A DNA stretch of 64,000 nt from Porpolomopsis calyptriformis (Eukaryota > Basidiomycota > Agaricomycetes > Agaricales > Hygrophoraceae). The DNA lies in NCBI GenBank assembly GCA_951640195.1, contig OX621165.1, forward strand, positions 1,860,001-1,924,000, in the 5' to 3' direction. A program made the position numbers and the translations under genes. Each line of letters starts with the position of its first letter. Positions within the stretch are counted from its first letter, which is position 1. Under the pieces are notes generated by a model. That model ran no database searches. It was given only the letters and a program-made list of their open reading frames with translations, and was not told the DNA's origin. Below, piece by piece: positions 12,496 through 23,242 of this stretch.

Positions 12496-13738
12496 CAGTC
12501 AGTAGACAAAAGTTTTGAGCATGTGTGTATGTAATACATGTTATACCAATGAAAAGTACTCTACCACCCCACAATAATGTCGAGATCCTGTATTCTAGTA
12601 GCACGTAGACCCTCTGTTGGCCTCCAGGACTGCCTCAACGTGGTCTGGCATGCTTTCAATGAGGCGATTGATTACCTCAATGTCGATCTTTGCCCATTCC
12701 TCCAATAGGGCCTCCCACAGTTTATCTGCACTCTGAGGAATCTCTGACTGCTTGTTGACCCTCTCCTTCAACAATTTCCAGACATGCTCAATTGGATTGA
12801 GGTCAGGGGATTGTGCAGGATGGGTTATTGTCTTGAGTGAGTTGGTATCACAGAAGTGTTTTGCGACCCGACTTGTGTGAACAGATGCCCCATCTTCTAT
12901 AACCTTTGCAACCCCATGCTCATCATAAACCTCTCTGTAAAAGCCCCACAGTGGCCCTGCAAGCACCAACTCCACATAATCACAGCCCTTTCGCCTTCCC
13001 TTTGGCAAACAAATGAGTGGTCCCTTCTTGTTATAGGTGATGCACCCCCAGACCATAACACTTGACCACCCCAATTTGAACATCAGAACCAAGCATTTCT
13101 CATCGTAGGCCTCTCCAGGGCACCTCCATACATGACACACACATGAATTTCTCCCTAATTCAACTGAACATTTATCAGTCCATATGATTCTTGTCCACTT
13201 CTCGGGACCCCATAACTTCGTAACCTCAGCCCAGGCTAGTCTTTGCTCCTGGTGACTTGGTTTGAGGAAGGGCTTTGGTCGGGCAATGCGAGAACCCATC
13301 CCGATACCCACAATAGCCCTCCACACTGTTTGTTTCGAAACCGGGACTGAAGAAGTAGAATTGATGGAATTAGTCAATTCTCCTAATGGTTGGTGTCTAT
13401 CCCCCTCAACAACCCTTTTCAAGTAACAGAATGACCTCTCGTCAATCTTCTTTGGTCATCCTGATCGAGGTAGGTCCTCATGGTGGCCGCAACTGTGGTA
13501 GAGAGTGTGAAGTCAGTTGACAGTGCTGATAGTGCAATTAAATGTCTGAGCAATTACTGCAGTGGGAACACGTTGCTAGCTCATGTGAAACATGGCCTCT
13601 CGTACATCTGGCGTGGTGTTCTGAACTCCCACTTCCTTGGGCATGGTTGATTATGAGCAGAATGGGATATCGCATCAACAAACTCATAGATATGTTAATT
13701 AAGTCATGTGATTGCTCAAAGCTTTTGTCTACTGACTG
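12496..13738 (-). mobile_element. Tc1/mariner-like element B; TSD TA
   Basis: 1243 bp with inverted ends CAGTCAGTAGACAAAAG ... CTTTTGTCTACTGACTG, flanked by TA at 12494-12495 and 13739-13740. It lies inside the integrase region of gypsy A and carries a nearly complete transposase on the minus strand. It is less decayed than its host element. Confidence 0.93.
12595..13644 (-). pseudogene. Tc1-like (DD34E) transposase of element B
   Basis: Reading from ATG 13644, an N-terminal helix-turn-helix part contains three in-frame stops (one TAG, two TGA; the TGA codons sit where Arg is expected). From 13422 to 12595 the frame is open for 275 codons. The catalytic set is RIIWTDKCSVELG (first Asp), VIEDGASVHTS (second Asp) and SPDLNPIEHVW (Glu), with 34 residues between the second Asp and the Glu, so it is DD34E. 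The C-terminus SMPDHVEAVLEANRG is typical. The first catalytic block reads TDK where TDE is usual. It needs only a few reversions to be full length, so it is the youngest Tc1 copy here. Confidence 0.9.
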
Positions 13739-14438
13739 TACAAATGGAATAGTCAAATGATCTCGCTTCAATGTACAACAATCGCTATTTAAAGCCATTG
13801 ATGGTGATCAGAAGCAATAGTTGATTGGAGCCTACTCCATATTCTAGGCTGAGCGCATCACTACCTGAAAGTGACTAGGCTACTCACCGTACTTCGCTGT
13901 TACTGGATCTCAGCCATTGCTACCTTTAGATATTTCCAAAGCAACATATCTCCTTCCTGCTCCAGATTCGGTGCTTTCAATGACTAATCTAATATTGCAA
14001 CATGCGATCGCTCTACAAAAATGAGAGACTGACTTAGAGCATCTTCGATCAAAGGTTCTTGCTGCTTGCCTATGATCTGCCATTCGATTTGAGAAGAGAC
14101 ATGAGAAAACCATTTGCGACTACAACTTCAAAACTGGTGATCTCATACTCATTCAGAACACAAAGATTGAGAAGTCTCTCAATCAAAAGATGCGTCCTTG
14201 ATACCTAGGACCCCTAGTCGTGATATCTCGAAACTTAGGAAAAGCTTATATCATTGCAGAGCTTGATGGATCTGTCTTACATCGCCTGATCGCTGCATTT
14301 AGAGTCATCCCATACTTCGCCAAAAGATCGATTGCAATTCCTGAACAATTCCTCAACATATTGACTTCACAACTTAGAGACATGGAACATTCGCTAACTA
14401 GTGAACCACTTGATAGCATTGCGATTGAGGACTTGTAA

Positions 14439-14579
14439 CCTGCCATAATGAATCTCTACACAATCTTTTTCATTTCAAGTCTTTCTTTCATTTTTTAGAA
14501 ACAAAAATACAATTTTAAAGAGGAGAAGACTAGAGGCTACAAAAATATACAAGATATAAAATCTACAATTGGTCTAAGA
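14439..14579. other. Short spacer between gypsy A pol and the antisense gene
   Basis: AT-rich, includes the purine run AAAGAGGAGAAG near 14517. No gene is seen. Confidence 0.4.
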
Positions 14580-15117
14580 CCATTTCCTCTTCCTTTTCTT
14601 CTAAACCCCTTAACATCTCTTCGAGAACGATATTTGCACCTTTATATGCACTTTCTCCTCCACAATCACTGCCAACACCTCTTGTGACTTGTCTTCATCG
14701 GCAGCCACTGCCTTCACCTTTCCTTTCCGACCTGTGATCAGCTGCATTGTTCCCTTCAAACTCTTGCCTACCATCTCCTCCTCGAAGGGCAGGGTCTTAT
14801 TGATATAAACCACAGGACCTGGAAAAGAATTAGTTAGAAAGAATAAAGAAAACAATAGAAAAAGAAAAACTTATGAGACATGGCCCTCGCCAATTTCCAA
14901 ACCCCCTTTGACAATCCTCCCACTGTCACCAACTTGTTCGCACCCTTCGATTCCGCCTTGGGACGCAGCTTGAACTTCTTGCCCAGGGGTGTTTCCCCCT
15001 TCCAATAATATCCACACTTATCCATTATGCACTTGACGCATAACAGATCAGCAGGGTTGATCTCGCATTCAGCGCCAACCTTTTTGCAAAAATTACACTA
15101 TGAAATAAAAGAGTCCA

Positions 15118-15328
15118 TGTAAGAGTTCTTAATCTTGCAGTACTCACAACTAGCTGGATACAACCAATATCTATTGGATATGTGTAAACCTAGTATGAGT
15201 GGTGGCAAGATATAAAAAGAACTACCTAAATAAGGGTAAATACTGCCTATATACTGCTCTCTGGTACAAACACCAATACATAAGGACTACATCCCTAATG
15301 TACACACTATAACAGTAATATCTGTTAC
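15118..15328 (-). repeat. Solo LTR, family D copy 2 (last base at 22073), TSD GTCCA
   Basis: TGTAAGAG ... CTGTTACA, 212 bp in all, with its end displaced by gypsy 1: the final base is at 22073. GTCCA precedes it at 15113-15117 and follows at 22074-22078. Gypsy 1 used GTTAC within the LTR end as its target. Confidence 0.9.
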
Positions 15329-15739
15329 TGTCATGGTCGTAATTTTCCTTCTTTTTCTTTACCTTATCGTATGCAAACCTATCTCTTATCTTGGGATTCC
15401 CCCCATTTGTTATCGGGATTCCCCATTACCTTTCTCCGGGATTCCCTAGGAATTCCCCACTACTTTACCCATATGCGGACACACTTCATTTCCGTTATGT
15501 TTCAACCCCTTTATGATTCGTCATCGATCATGATGACTCATTCTTATCTCTACCTCATGTTATGTCACACTGACTCACACAGATAAGTAGTCAGTATATA
15601 AAGAGTACTTCTGTACATATCAGACCTTAAGTCTGATTCCTCGTTAGCCTACTCATAACAAGGACTTGGAACCATCCTCTATATCTCTTGGGACAGAACA
15701 CCCGAAGTAAAACGCGTTCCGAACAACCAGTTTATAACA
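15329..15739 (+). repeat. 5' LTR of gypsy 1
   Basis: 411 bp, TGTCATGG ... TTATAACA. The TATATAAA box is at 15595-15602. AAGTCTGATTC at 15629-15639, 34 nt after the box start, is the likely transcript 5' end. Confidence 0.95.
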
Positions 15740-15740
15740 A

Positions 15741-15751
15741 GAATCAGACTT
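15741..15751 (+). promoter_or_regulatory. Self-primer binding site of gypsy 1
   Basis: GAATCAGACTT, one base after the LTR, is the exact reverse complement of AAGTCTGATTC at 15629-15639, where transcription should start. Tf1/sushi-group elements prime reverse transcription with the first 11 nt of their own RNA, and the geometry here is the same. Confidence 0.8.
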
Positions 15752-15842
15752 CCTTCTGGTTCTCTCCCACCTGCTTATCCAAACATCCCCATCACTGTGA
15801 TCATCGACATCACCTCTTTGCCCCTTACCTACTTCCATCCTG

Positions 15843-17294
15843 GCTTCTACCAACAACTCAGACGTTGAAGAACATTACGAAGACCCTCTTTCAAGATCGA
15901 CTTTCTCAGCTACAATTTGAGATCAAGAACCATCCTTCTCTTCAGTCCTTGAAGAAACGTTAGCTACTCCTACCCCTGCTCCTGCCTCTCTAGGACCACA
16001 GACCCGATCGAGAACAAGAGGACTCTTCACTTCATCTTCAACATCAGCAACGAGACCAGTTCATCAACAAACTGCTACTCCACTAGGACGATACGGTTCC
16101 CTCTACTCCCAACTTTCCTCTGCGACACCCACACCAACACCAACAGCTCCAACAACTCCACAACAACCGACATCTACCAATATGTCAGGAACATCCGCTA
16201 ACGCCCCCACCAACCCCCCTACCATTGATATTGCGACCTTGGTGGCCACTGTTCACCAACTCGAACAAACTATCACCCAACAACAACAACTAATTACCCA
16301 GCTCCAACAACAACAACCCCAACTTCCCCCACAACCCCAACAGCCTCCTTTGCCTTAACAACCTGCTTCCCCCTCCATCAAAATCGCCAAACCCGATGAA
16401 TACGACGGGTCTGCTGCCAGATGTCTCAACTTCATCCAAGCTTGTCGTCTAGTCCTTGACGACAGCCAATGGTCCGACAGACAGAAAATTACTTATATCT
16501 TGTCATTTATGAAGATTGGTGTCGCCCAGTCATGGGCTCGACAACAGACTCAAGAATTCAAACGTGCTTAGTGGATTGGAGCCGATTATGAGGATTTCAT
16601 GGAAGAGCTCGAGGAGTGCTTTGGAGATGTTGATGTGAGAGCGACGGCACAGGTCAAAATTCAAAAGGTAACCCAAGGACTTTCTACTGTGGACAATTAT
16701 AATGAACGATTCGGAGCTCTCGCGGACGAAACAGGATTCAACGACGACGCGCTCAAAGTTTTCTACAGGAATAGCCTCAACCCCGGAATTCTCAAAAAGA
16801 TCTATGCTCTTGATCCCATCCCTGCCACCCTCAATGCCTGGAAGCGAAAAGCTTCCATCTTCAACCGACAATGCCTTGAACTCGCACTTGAGCGTCGTGC
16901 CGCTCCCTGGAGTAACTACTATACTCCCTCCTCTGCTCCTGTCAAACAGGAGACAACTCCCTCATCATCAATATCGCGCGTTCCGCGAGGCAACTGCTAT
17001 CGCTGCGGAGAGTCAGGTCATTGGGTGAACAAGTGTCCAAATTCCCCTCTCGCCTCTTCTCCGACAGCGCATCCATCAAGTAGTGCCCCTGCTGGACAGC
17101 GACGAGGAAGACCAACCACAGGGCGAGGTCGAGGACGAAATATTCGAGGAGTCAAGATGGAACGAGTCGACGAGGTGGTTTCCCCAGCTACTATGGAGGA
17201 AACTATTCGAGTGGTGGACAACTGCGGGATCGATCACTGGCCGAAGGAGAGAAAAGCTCAGCTCGTCAAGGAACTGAAAGAACAGGGTTTTTAA
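15843..17294 (+). pseudogene. Gag of gypsy 1
   Basis: The frame opens at an in-frame CTG-GCT-TCT-ACC (no ATG there in either copy). The first in-frame ATG after it is 16182. The N-terminal part is Ser/Thr/Pro- and Gln-rich (QQQQLITQLQQQQ). A capsid-like region follows (IAKPDEYDGSAARCLNF, 16390-16900), then a CCHC knuckle CYRCGESGHWVNKC at about 16996-17037 and an Arg/Gly-rich tail. Stops at 15918 (TGA), 16356 (TAA) and 16569 (TAG) are absent from or different in gypsy 2. Gag ends at TAA 17292-17294, directly after the slippery heptamer. Confidence 0.88.
17285..17291 (+). promoter_or_regulatory. Candidate -1 ribosomal frameshift site, gypsy 1
   Basis: G GGT TTT read in the gag frame, followed at once by the gag TAA. 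A -1 slip enters a frame that is open through protease. The same heptamer in the same frame is at 26551-26557 in gypsy 2. Confidence 0.65.
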
Positions 17295-20200
17295 AGAGTC
17301 CGAACGCTTCGCCTACCGTTACGGACGTATCTACTCAAGAATGTACCACCACCCCATGCAATCTATTTCGAATTCTTGGTACTCTTGAAAAAGGCAATCT
17401 CGGACTCATTTTGGACGTTTGGATTGAAGCTACCGACACTGGTCGACGTGTCCTGGCCACTGCTCTGGTTGATAGTGGAGCCTCTGGAAATTTCGTGGAT
17501 GAATCTTTCGCAGCTCGCCACAATTTTACTTTAACACGATTGGAAACCCCAATCCCCATACGGAATGCCAATGGATCTGAAAACCGAGGTGGACCCATCG
17601 AGAACGATATTGATATTTGGTTAGAGGCTCCTGGAGGACACAATGAACAGATCCGATTGGAAGTGACCGATCTCGGATCTAAGACGGATATTATCCTCGG
17701 CTTCCTGTGGCTCAAAAAGCACAACCCCAACATTGATTGGAAAGAGGCAACACTGGCTCTGGATAGCAAAGATTTCCCTCTACCACGATGGATAGCGAAA
17801 GATGCGGAGTCACTGGGAATGGAATCGGTCACGCTAGCCATGAATCGACGCGTATCGAAGTCAGATGAATCCTGAGCCAGCATGGTGGAAGAAGATATGC
17901 GAAAGTTTGTACCGGAGGTATACTGGAAAGACTATTCTAGTGTCTTTGCCAAAGAATCCTTCGATCGCCTTCCACCGCATTTGGAATTCGACCACGCCAT
18001 AGAACTGGATGAAACCTTCAGGCCAGTCAAAGGCGCAAAATATGCAATGTCCCCTCTTGAGATGGATCACTTACACAAGTTCATCGACGAAAACTTATCT
18101 ACTGGACGAATACGAGTTTCCAAATCGAAACAAGTCTCTCCGTTCTTCTTTGGAAAGAAAGTCGAAGAAGTGAACGCTAAAGCTTCTCTATTCATGGTCA
18201 TGGATATCCGATGGGGATTCAACAACGTCAGGATCAAGGAAGACAACAAATGGAAAGCTGCTTTCATCACTGAAGCAGGCGCCTTCGAACCTACCGTCAT
18301 GTTCTTTGGTTTGCGGAACTCACCAGCCACCTTTCAACGGATGATCGACACAAGATTCAAAGAAGTCCTGGACTCTGGAAATGTTTTCATCTATATCGAT
18401 GACGTGCTTGTTTGTGGAGATGATTTACAGGAATTGCGACGCTGGACCTTCAAGACTCTAGATATCATGAAGAAACACGGACTCTCGTGTAAACCCGTCA
18501 AGTGCCAGTTCGAGAAGGAAGAAGTCATTTATCTCGGAGTCGTCTTATCCAAAGGACGAATCACCACCAACCCGAAGAAAGTCGACGCTATCATGTCTTG
18601 GCCTATTCCAGAAATGGTGAAACAACTCCAATCCTTCTTGGGCAGTGCGAACTTTTGGCGGAGATATATCAAGGATTTCTCCAGAATTGCTACCCCTCTC
18701 TATGAACTCTTGCACAATGAAACTGTGTGGAAATGGACTCCTCGGAGACAAGAAGCCTTTGACAACATCAAGTCCCTTTTAACGAATGCGCCCGTTCTTC
18801 ATATTCCTGATCGCGATCTCCCCTATTGCTTAGAAACCGATGCCTCTATCATTGGAATCGCGGGAATACTCTCCCAACTTCATGACAGACATTGGAAACC
18901 TGTCGGCTATCACTCAAGATCTACCTCTCCTGCCGAAAAGAACTACCCTACCCACGATCTAGAACTCCTGGCGATCATTGATTCCTTTAAACAATGGCGT
19001 CATCTCCTCGAAGGGGCAAGACACGATATTCTCATCAAAACGGACAGTTTAGCCTTACGATACTTTTCAAAGAATCTTCGCCTATCAAATCGCCAAACTC
19101 GTTGGTCTGAGTATCTGTCCAGATTCGGGTTCAAGATTGAATACGTTCCAGGGAGGAAGAACAAGGCCGACGGCCTGTCCAGACGCCCGGATTACTTACC
19201 TGGCGTCGAAGCCGACGTGGAGAACGAAGTTCTGATAGCGCGCGACCAATGGATAAATTCAATTGTCAAATTGTCGAATTCAAGCTTTCTTTCCAGATTA
19301 CGCTTCAAAATCCCACTCCCACAGAAGATCCAAGATAAACTCGAGGATGCCTCACTCGCTTGGACCCAAGCTGATGGGCTTGTACGCGATGTTGAAGGTC
19401 GGATAGTAGTGCCAGAGGAAGTATCTTTGCGCACAGATATTATACGACTGTCCCACGCCTACCCCCACGCTGGCCACCCTGGCATTGAGAAGACGAAGGA
19501 ACTCGTCCTTCGTAACTTTATTTGGGATGGTGCCTTACAAGACATCACCAACTATGTTCGATCCTGTCCCGCTTGTCAACAAAACAAGAACTTCCCCTCG
19601 AAGCCGTCAGGACTACTCCAACCCATACCCCCCTCTATGGAACCATGGAAGGAAATTACCGTCGATCTCATTGTCAAACTCCCCAAGTCACAAGGCTATG
19701 ATGCTGTAATGGTTGTTGTCGATCATTTCACTAAACGTGCTCATTTCATTCCGACAACTTCTAATCTTTCATCAGAAGGTGCTGCAAGACTCTTTCAGAA
19801 TCACATCTGGAAACATCATGGATGGCCCCAAAAGGTTATATCCAATCGTGGAGTGCAATTTGCGTCCAAATTCACAGAAGCCCTCAATAACTCTTTAGGA
19901 ATCATCTCCGGTCTCTCCACTGCGTATCATCCTCAAACAGATGGTCAAACGGAACGCACTAATCAAGAACTCGAAGTTTACTTGCGTTTCTATACCAACT
20001 TCATGCAGGACGACTGGTCAGAATGGCTTGCTTCTGCGGAATTTGCCTACAATAATCGGCAACACTCTGCCACTTCACAATCACCATTCTATATGGAATA
20101 CGGACGTCATCCTCACCTTCCCACAATCATTCCGGATCAAAGCAACGTGCCCGCAGCAAATACCTTCCACGAACGTCTTACACGTGCACAGCAAAACACC

Positions 20201-20716
20201 GAACGATCCTTATCAAAGACAACGGAGTCAATGAAGAAATACGCCGATCGTAAACGGAAACCTTCACCCTCCTACGAAAAAGGAGATCTAGTCTGGTTGG
20301 ACACCAAGAATATCAAGACGACACGACCCTCAAAGAAACTTGACAATTGACGGACCGGACCATTCAAGGTCTTGAAAAAGATATCGGACCTTGCTTATCT
20401 GATCGACATTCCCGGAACATGGAGACTGCACCCAGTCTTTCACGTTTCACTCCTGAGACCCAACGTCGGAAATGAATTACTCCACCCTGATGTCATTGAC
20501 ACATCACGACCTCCCCCTGATCTGATCGAAAACGAAGAAGAATACGAGGTCGAATCTATACTGCAACATTCCGGAGCTAAACGATGCCGAAAATATTTGG
20601 TCAAATGGAAAGGCTATCCGATCGAAGAAGCCACTTGGGAAGATCGATCGAACATTTTACGACACGCCAAGGAAATTATGAAGACGTACGAAGACTCAAT
20701 TCAAACGGCGACTTGA
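17291..20716 (+). pseudogene. Pol of gypsy 1 (protease, RT, RNase H, integrase, chromodomain)
   Basis: In the -1 frame: protease VDSGASGNFVDESFA at about 17467-17511 (DSG active site) and ILGFLWLKKHNP. RT follows with YIDD (18397-18408), then RNase H (LETDASIIGIAGILS, HDLELLAI), integrase (H2C2 with SCPACQ; VVDHFTKRAHF; YHPQTDGQTERTNQ) and a chromodomain (EEYEVESILQHS ... WKGYPIEEATWE, about 20535-20670). Defects: TGA at 17873 for Arg, TGA at 20348 between integrase and chromodomain, and an exact 120-nt, 40-codon gap at 18182/18183 that removes the RT motif with LRPIEDYRYLN. The gap keeps the frame. Confidence 0.93.
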
Positions 20717-20883
20717 TTCTATTCATTCGTTTGTTATCATCTCGTCTGCCAAGAATTGACCTCTATTTTTAGAACCACTCCTTATAAACTGCTGGACGTC
20801 TCTACTTCCCTTCACGATTCAAATTACGCACCCCTCAACAACGACTCAAGACCACTTAGCCAAAATGCCATAACAACTTTACC

Positions 20884-21621
20884 ATGCCCGCTACATGGTC
20901 TACACGATCCCCCTCTCCTCAAGTCGCCATCCGATGTTCTGGATGGATCCCCTCGTCCGCCATTCACTCCCCCACTCCTGGCCCCTCCACCTCTGCTTCC
21001 TCTGCTCGACAACTACGTCGACAAGCTCGCGCATGCGCGGAAGACTTCTACACCATTCAAACCCCTCCCCCCGAAGACCCCGCCGTCACCATCTCCCGCC
21101 TCACGGTTCACAGTAACAGCGTCAGCAATTGGAACCGTGAACTTCATCAAGAACGCGAAGTTCTACAAGCTGAACTCAAGGCATCAGAGAAAAGTGCGTT
21201 GTTTTGGAAGAATCGCTGGGATAAAAGTGAGTTGAAAGTTTGGGAGCTCCAATGTCAGAAGAAACAAACGTGGGTCGATTGCTACGACGTCACCACCCGC
21301 GCCATCATCGTCAAGCTCGTAGAACAAAGTCGTCAATCTGAACGGCTCACCAGGGAGGATTTCCTCCGAGCCCAACGAGACCTCGCGACGACAGAAACTC
21401 TAATCGAGTATGGGAGAATGGTCGAATACCCCATCAACATCGACCTAGAATACCCGATCGACGACGACAATGTCGCAACGGTCCGAGCCCCCTCCCCCGT
21501 TGAAGCGACTTCGGAAGCCGAACCCGCTGCTTCCCCCTCGGTGGCCGTCGAGGCCCCCGCCACCGAGGAAATCCCGACTCAGGCCTCGGAAGATGAAACG
21601 ACCGACACCGCCCAAGTTTGA
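20884..21621 (+). CDS. Accessory ORF between chromodomain and 3' LTR of gypsy 1 (unknown function)
   Basis: 245 codons from ATG 20884 to TGA 21619-21621, just 35 bp before the 3' LTR. The N-terminus is Ser/Pro-rich, the middle is charged and probably helical (REVLQAELKASEKSALFWKN, WDKSELKVWELQ, LTREDFLRAQRDLATTETL), and the C-terminus is acidic with Pro/Ala/Glu repeats. I see no signal peptide and no membrane segment, so it does not look like an envelope gene. Gypsy 2 has the same ORF at 30264-31004, clearly alignable over its last 200 codons. An ORF here is unusual for fungal chromoviruses. The function is unknown. Confidence 0.7.
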   Translation: MPATWSTRSPSPQVAIRCSGWIPSSAIHSPTPGPSTSASSARQLRRQARACAEDFYTIQTPPPEDPAVTISRLTVHSNSVSNWNRELHQEREVLQAELKASEKSALFWKNRWDKSELKVWELQCQKKQTWVDCYDVTTRAIIVKLVEQSRQSERLTREDFLRAQRDLATTETLIEYGRMVEYPINIDLEYPIDDDNVATVRAPSPVEATSEAEPAASPSVAVEAPATEEIPTQASEDETTDTAQV

Positions 21622-21656
21622 AATTTGGGATGAATTTCTTTAAAAGTCGAGGTGTA

Positions 21657-22067
21657 TGTCACGGTCGTAATTTTGCTTCTTTTTCTTTACCTTATCGTAT
21701 GCAAACCTATCTCTTATCTTGGGATTCCCCCCATTTGTTATCGGGATTCCCCATTACCTTTCTCCGGGATTCCCTAGGGATTCCCCACTACTTTACCCAT
21801 ATGCGGACACACTTCATTTCCGTTATGTTTCAACCCCTTTATGATTCGTCATCGATCACGATGACTCATCCTTATCTCTACCTCATGTTATGTCGCACTG
21901 ACTCACACAGATAAGTAGTCAGTATATAAAGAGTACTTCTGTACGTATCAGACCTTAAGTCTGATTCCTCGTTAGCCTACTCATAACAAGGACTTGGAAC
22001 CATCCTCTATATCTCTTGGGACAGAACACCCGAAGTAAAACGCGTTCCGAACAACCGGTTTATAACA
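21657..22067 (+). repeat. 3' LTR of gypsy 1
   Basis: 411 bp, differing from the 5' LTR at eight positions. Seven are transitions, and at each of those this copy holds the C or G form. Confidence 0.95.
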
Positions 22068-23242
22068 GTTACAGTCCATTAGTAAAACAAAAATAAGAGA
22101 AGAGAGAGAAAAACTTACCTTGCCCTTGACTGGGCGCAAGGTTTCCTCCATTGCCTTTCTCTTGTGGTACTCCCACATCATCATCACTGGAAGGGAATGA
22201 CCCTTCTCCACCATTCTCTCCCAATATACTGCCTTCGACTTCTCCACCTCGTCTTCTGCAGTTAGTAATTGCACTACTGCCGCTGACTCACCTTCATTGA
22301 TCAAGGGCTTGTGCCCCTCCTCCATCATCTCCGTCATCACCCCTGTTGTGTCTGGCATGTCTGCCAACACCTCCACTGCCTTTGTTCCACCTTCACCCAC
22401 TGCCTTTTCTATCTCTCAATGGAACTCCTCCTTGTCGATTTTGCTATCCAGAAGTAACTGGAGGAGCCTCTCATAGGCTTCCTCCACCTGCTTCTGGTCC
22501 TCCACATCCTGTACCTCTCATTCTTGTTCCTCTCACTCCCACTTCTCTTGCACCTCTCATTCTACCCTCTCGACCCACTCATGCTCCTCTCGTTTCTCTC
22601 ATTCTTTGCGCTCTACCTGCTCTCGTTCTTCTCACTCCTCCCACACAGACATCTCTGCCCTCTCCCTCACCTCGCGATCCTCTTCCTCCTTTCGCTCTCA
22701 CTTGACCCTCTCCACCTCTGCTTTCTCTTCTACCTCCCAATGCACCACCTCTGTCAGTCTTGGCATTAACATCTTCCCTACCCAATCTAACCACCCTCAT
22801 TCTTTGAAAGCATTGAAGGTCTCGTGGGCCTCCTTTTGCCACATGATAACCTCATCATCTGTCAATGTTTCTTTAAGGGCCTTCACAACCTGATTATACA
22901 CAGTCTAAAAAGATAGATTAGCAAAACAAAACGATTAGAAAAACAAAACTTACCAGCAACTTGCAGAATTGTTGCCCCAGATCTTGTAATCTTTGGGTTC
23001 GGCAACCCCATCTGGAAGCAACTTCATTTGGTTGCTTATCTTCTCTTTCATGATGGTGATGATATTCTTTGTCATTTTTGAATAATTTGACATGGTTTTC
23101 TTGACGTTGTGGTGTGCAGTTTAAAGATGGTTGTGTCTGAAGAGGAATGTGACACAGTTGTCACACTTATAAACATGCCTTGGCAATTACTGGCAAATCA
23201 CGTGATTGACTGAGGATAGTCAATATCTCAGTGAGGAGGAGA

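Larger units (their letters stand above)
7630..14438 (+). pseudogene. Gag-Pol of gypsy A, heavily degraded
   Basis: In order I can read: a gag region (from ATG 7630), a CFC..SHFIRSC-like zinc-knuckle stretch near 8425-8475, a protease-like segment (INPGSQIITMSEAICHHLGL, 9370-9420; AYDILLGRPFNVLA, 9560-9600), and reverse transcriptase (10360-10810, with TIPYINDIP in place of the YIDD box). RNase H and integrase follow (WWPHM, CHTC.VCQ, EIVMDNRIAF, SGYNSC | TNGIVK), then a C-terminal tail (FKTGDLILIQNT, YLGPLVVIS, LDGSVLHRLIAAFRVIPYF) ending at TAA 14436-14438. Dozens of in-frame TGA and TAG codons replace Arg, Trp and Gln. The Tc1 element at 12496 splits integrase between SGYNSC and TNGIV. Confidence 0.85.
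15329..22067 (+). mobile_element. Gypsy 1: full-length Ty3/gypsy chromovirus, TSD GTTAC
   Basis: 6739 bp, with two 411-bp LTRs and TSD GTTAC at 15324-15328 and 22068-22072. The order is LTR, self-priming PBS, gag, -1 frameshift site, pol (protease, RT, RNase H, integrase, chromodomain), extra ORF, LTR. The LTRs differ at only eight positions in my alignment, so it is a recent insertion, but it has in-frame stops and a 120-nt RT deletion, so it cannot act on its own. Confidence 0.95.
14610..23093 (-). pseudogene. Antisense intron-containing gene carried by gypsy A (Lys/Glu-rich coiled coil, Cys cluster)
   Basis: Exon-like segments read on the minus strand: about 23093-22970, 22900-22119, 15079-14870 and 14820-14610. 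Several are joined by clear intron signals (GTAAGT at 22118; CTAACTAATTC ... TTTCCAG near 14822). The middle is a long charged coiled coil (runs of ER, EE, KE) peppered with GAATGAGAG-type stops that read as Arg if TGA is taken as CGA. A C-terminal exon has spaced cysteines (CEINPADLLCVKCIMDKCG). A TATA-like TTTATAAG lies on the minus strand at 23166-23173, about 75 bp upstream of ATG 23093. The intron after 22119 received the solo LTR and gypsy 1. I do not recognise the family. The first exon is in a different frame from the next, so the model is approximate. Confidence 0.45.

Noticed and set aside
17335..17883. 182-codon open frame on the minus strand
   Set aside because: It is the mirror frame of the protease region of gypsy 1 pol; a similar shadow occurs at 26601-27107 in gypsy 2.
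20884..21621. Envelope gene in gypsy 1 (retrovirus-like)
   Set aside because: The protein has no signal peptide, no membrane segment and no cleavage motif; it is described as an accessory ORF instead.
22346..22893. Leu/Ser/Pro-rich open frames on the plus strand
   Set aside because: They are the antisense of the Lys/Glu-rich coiled-coil gene; such low-complexity shadows are typical opposite GAG/GAA-rich coding sequence.
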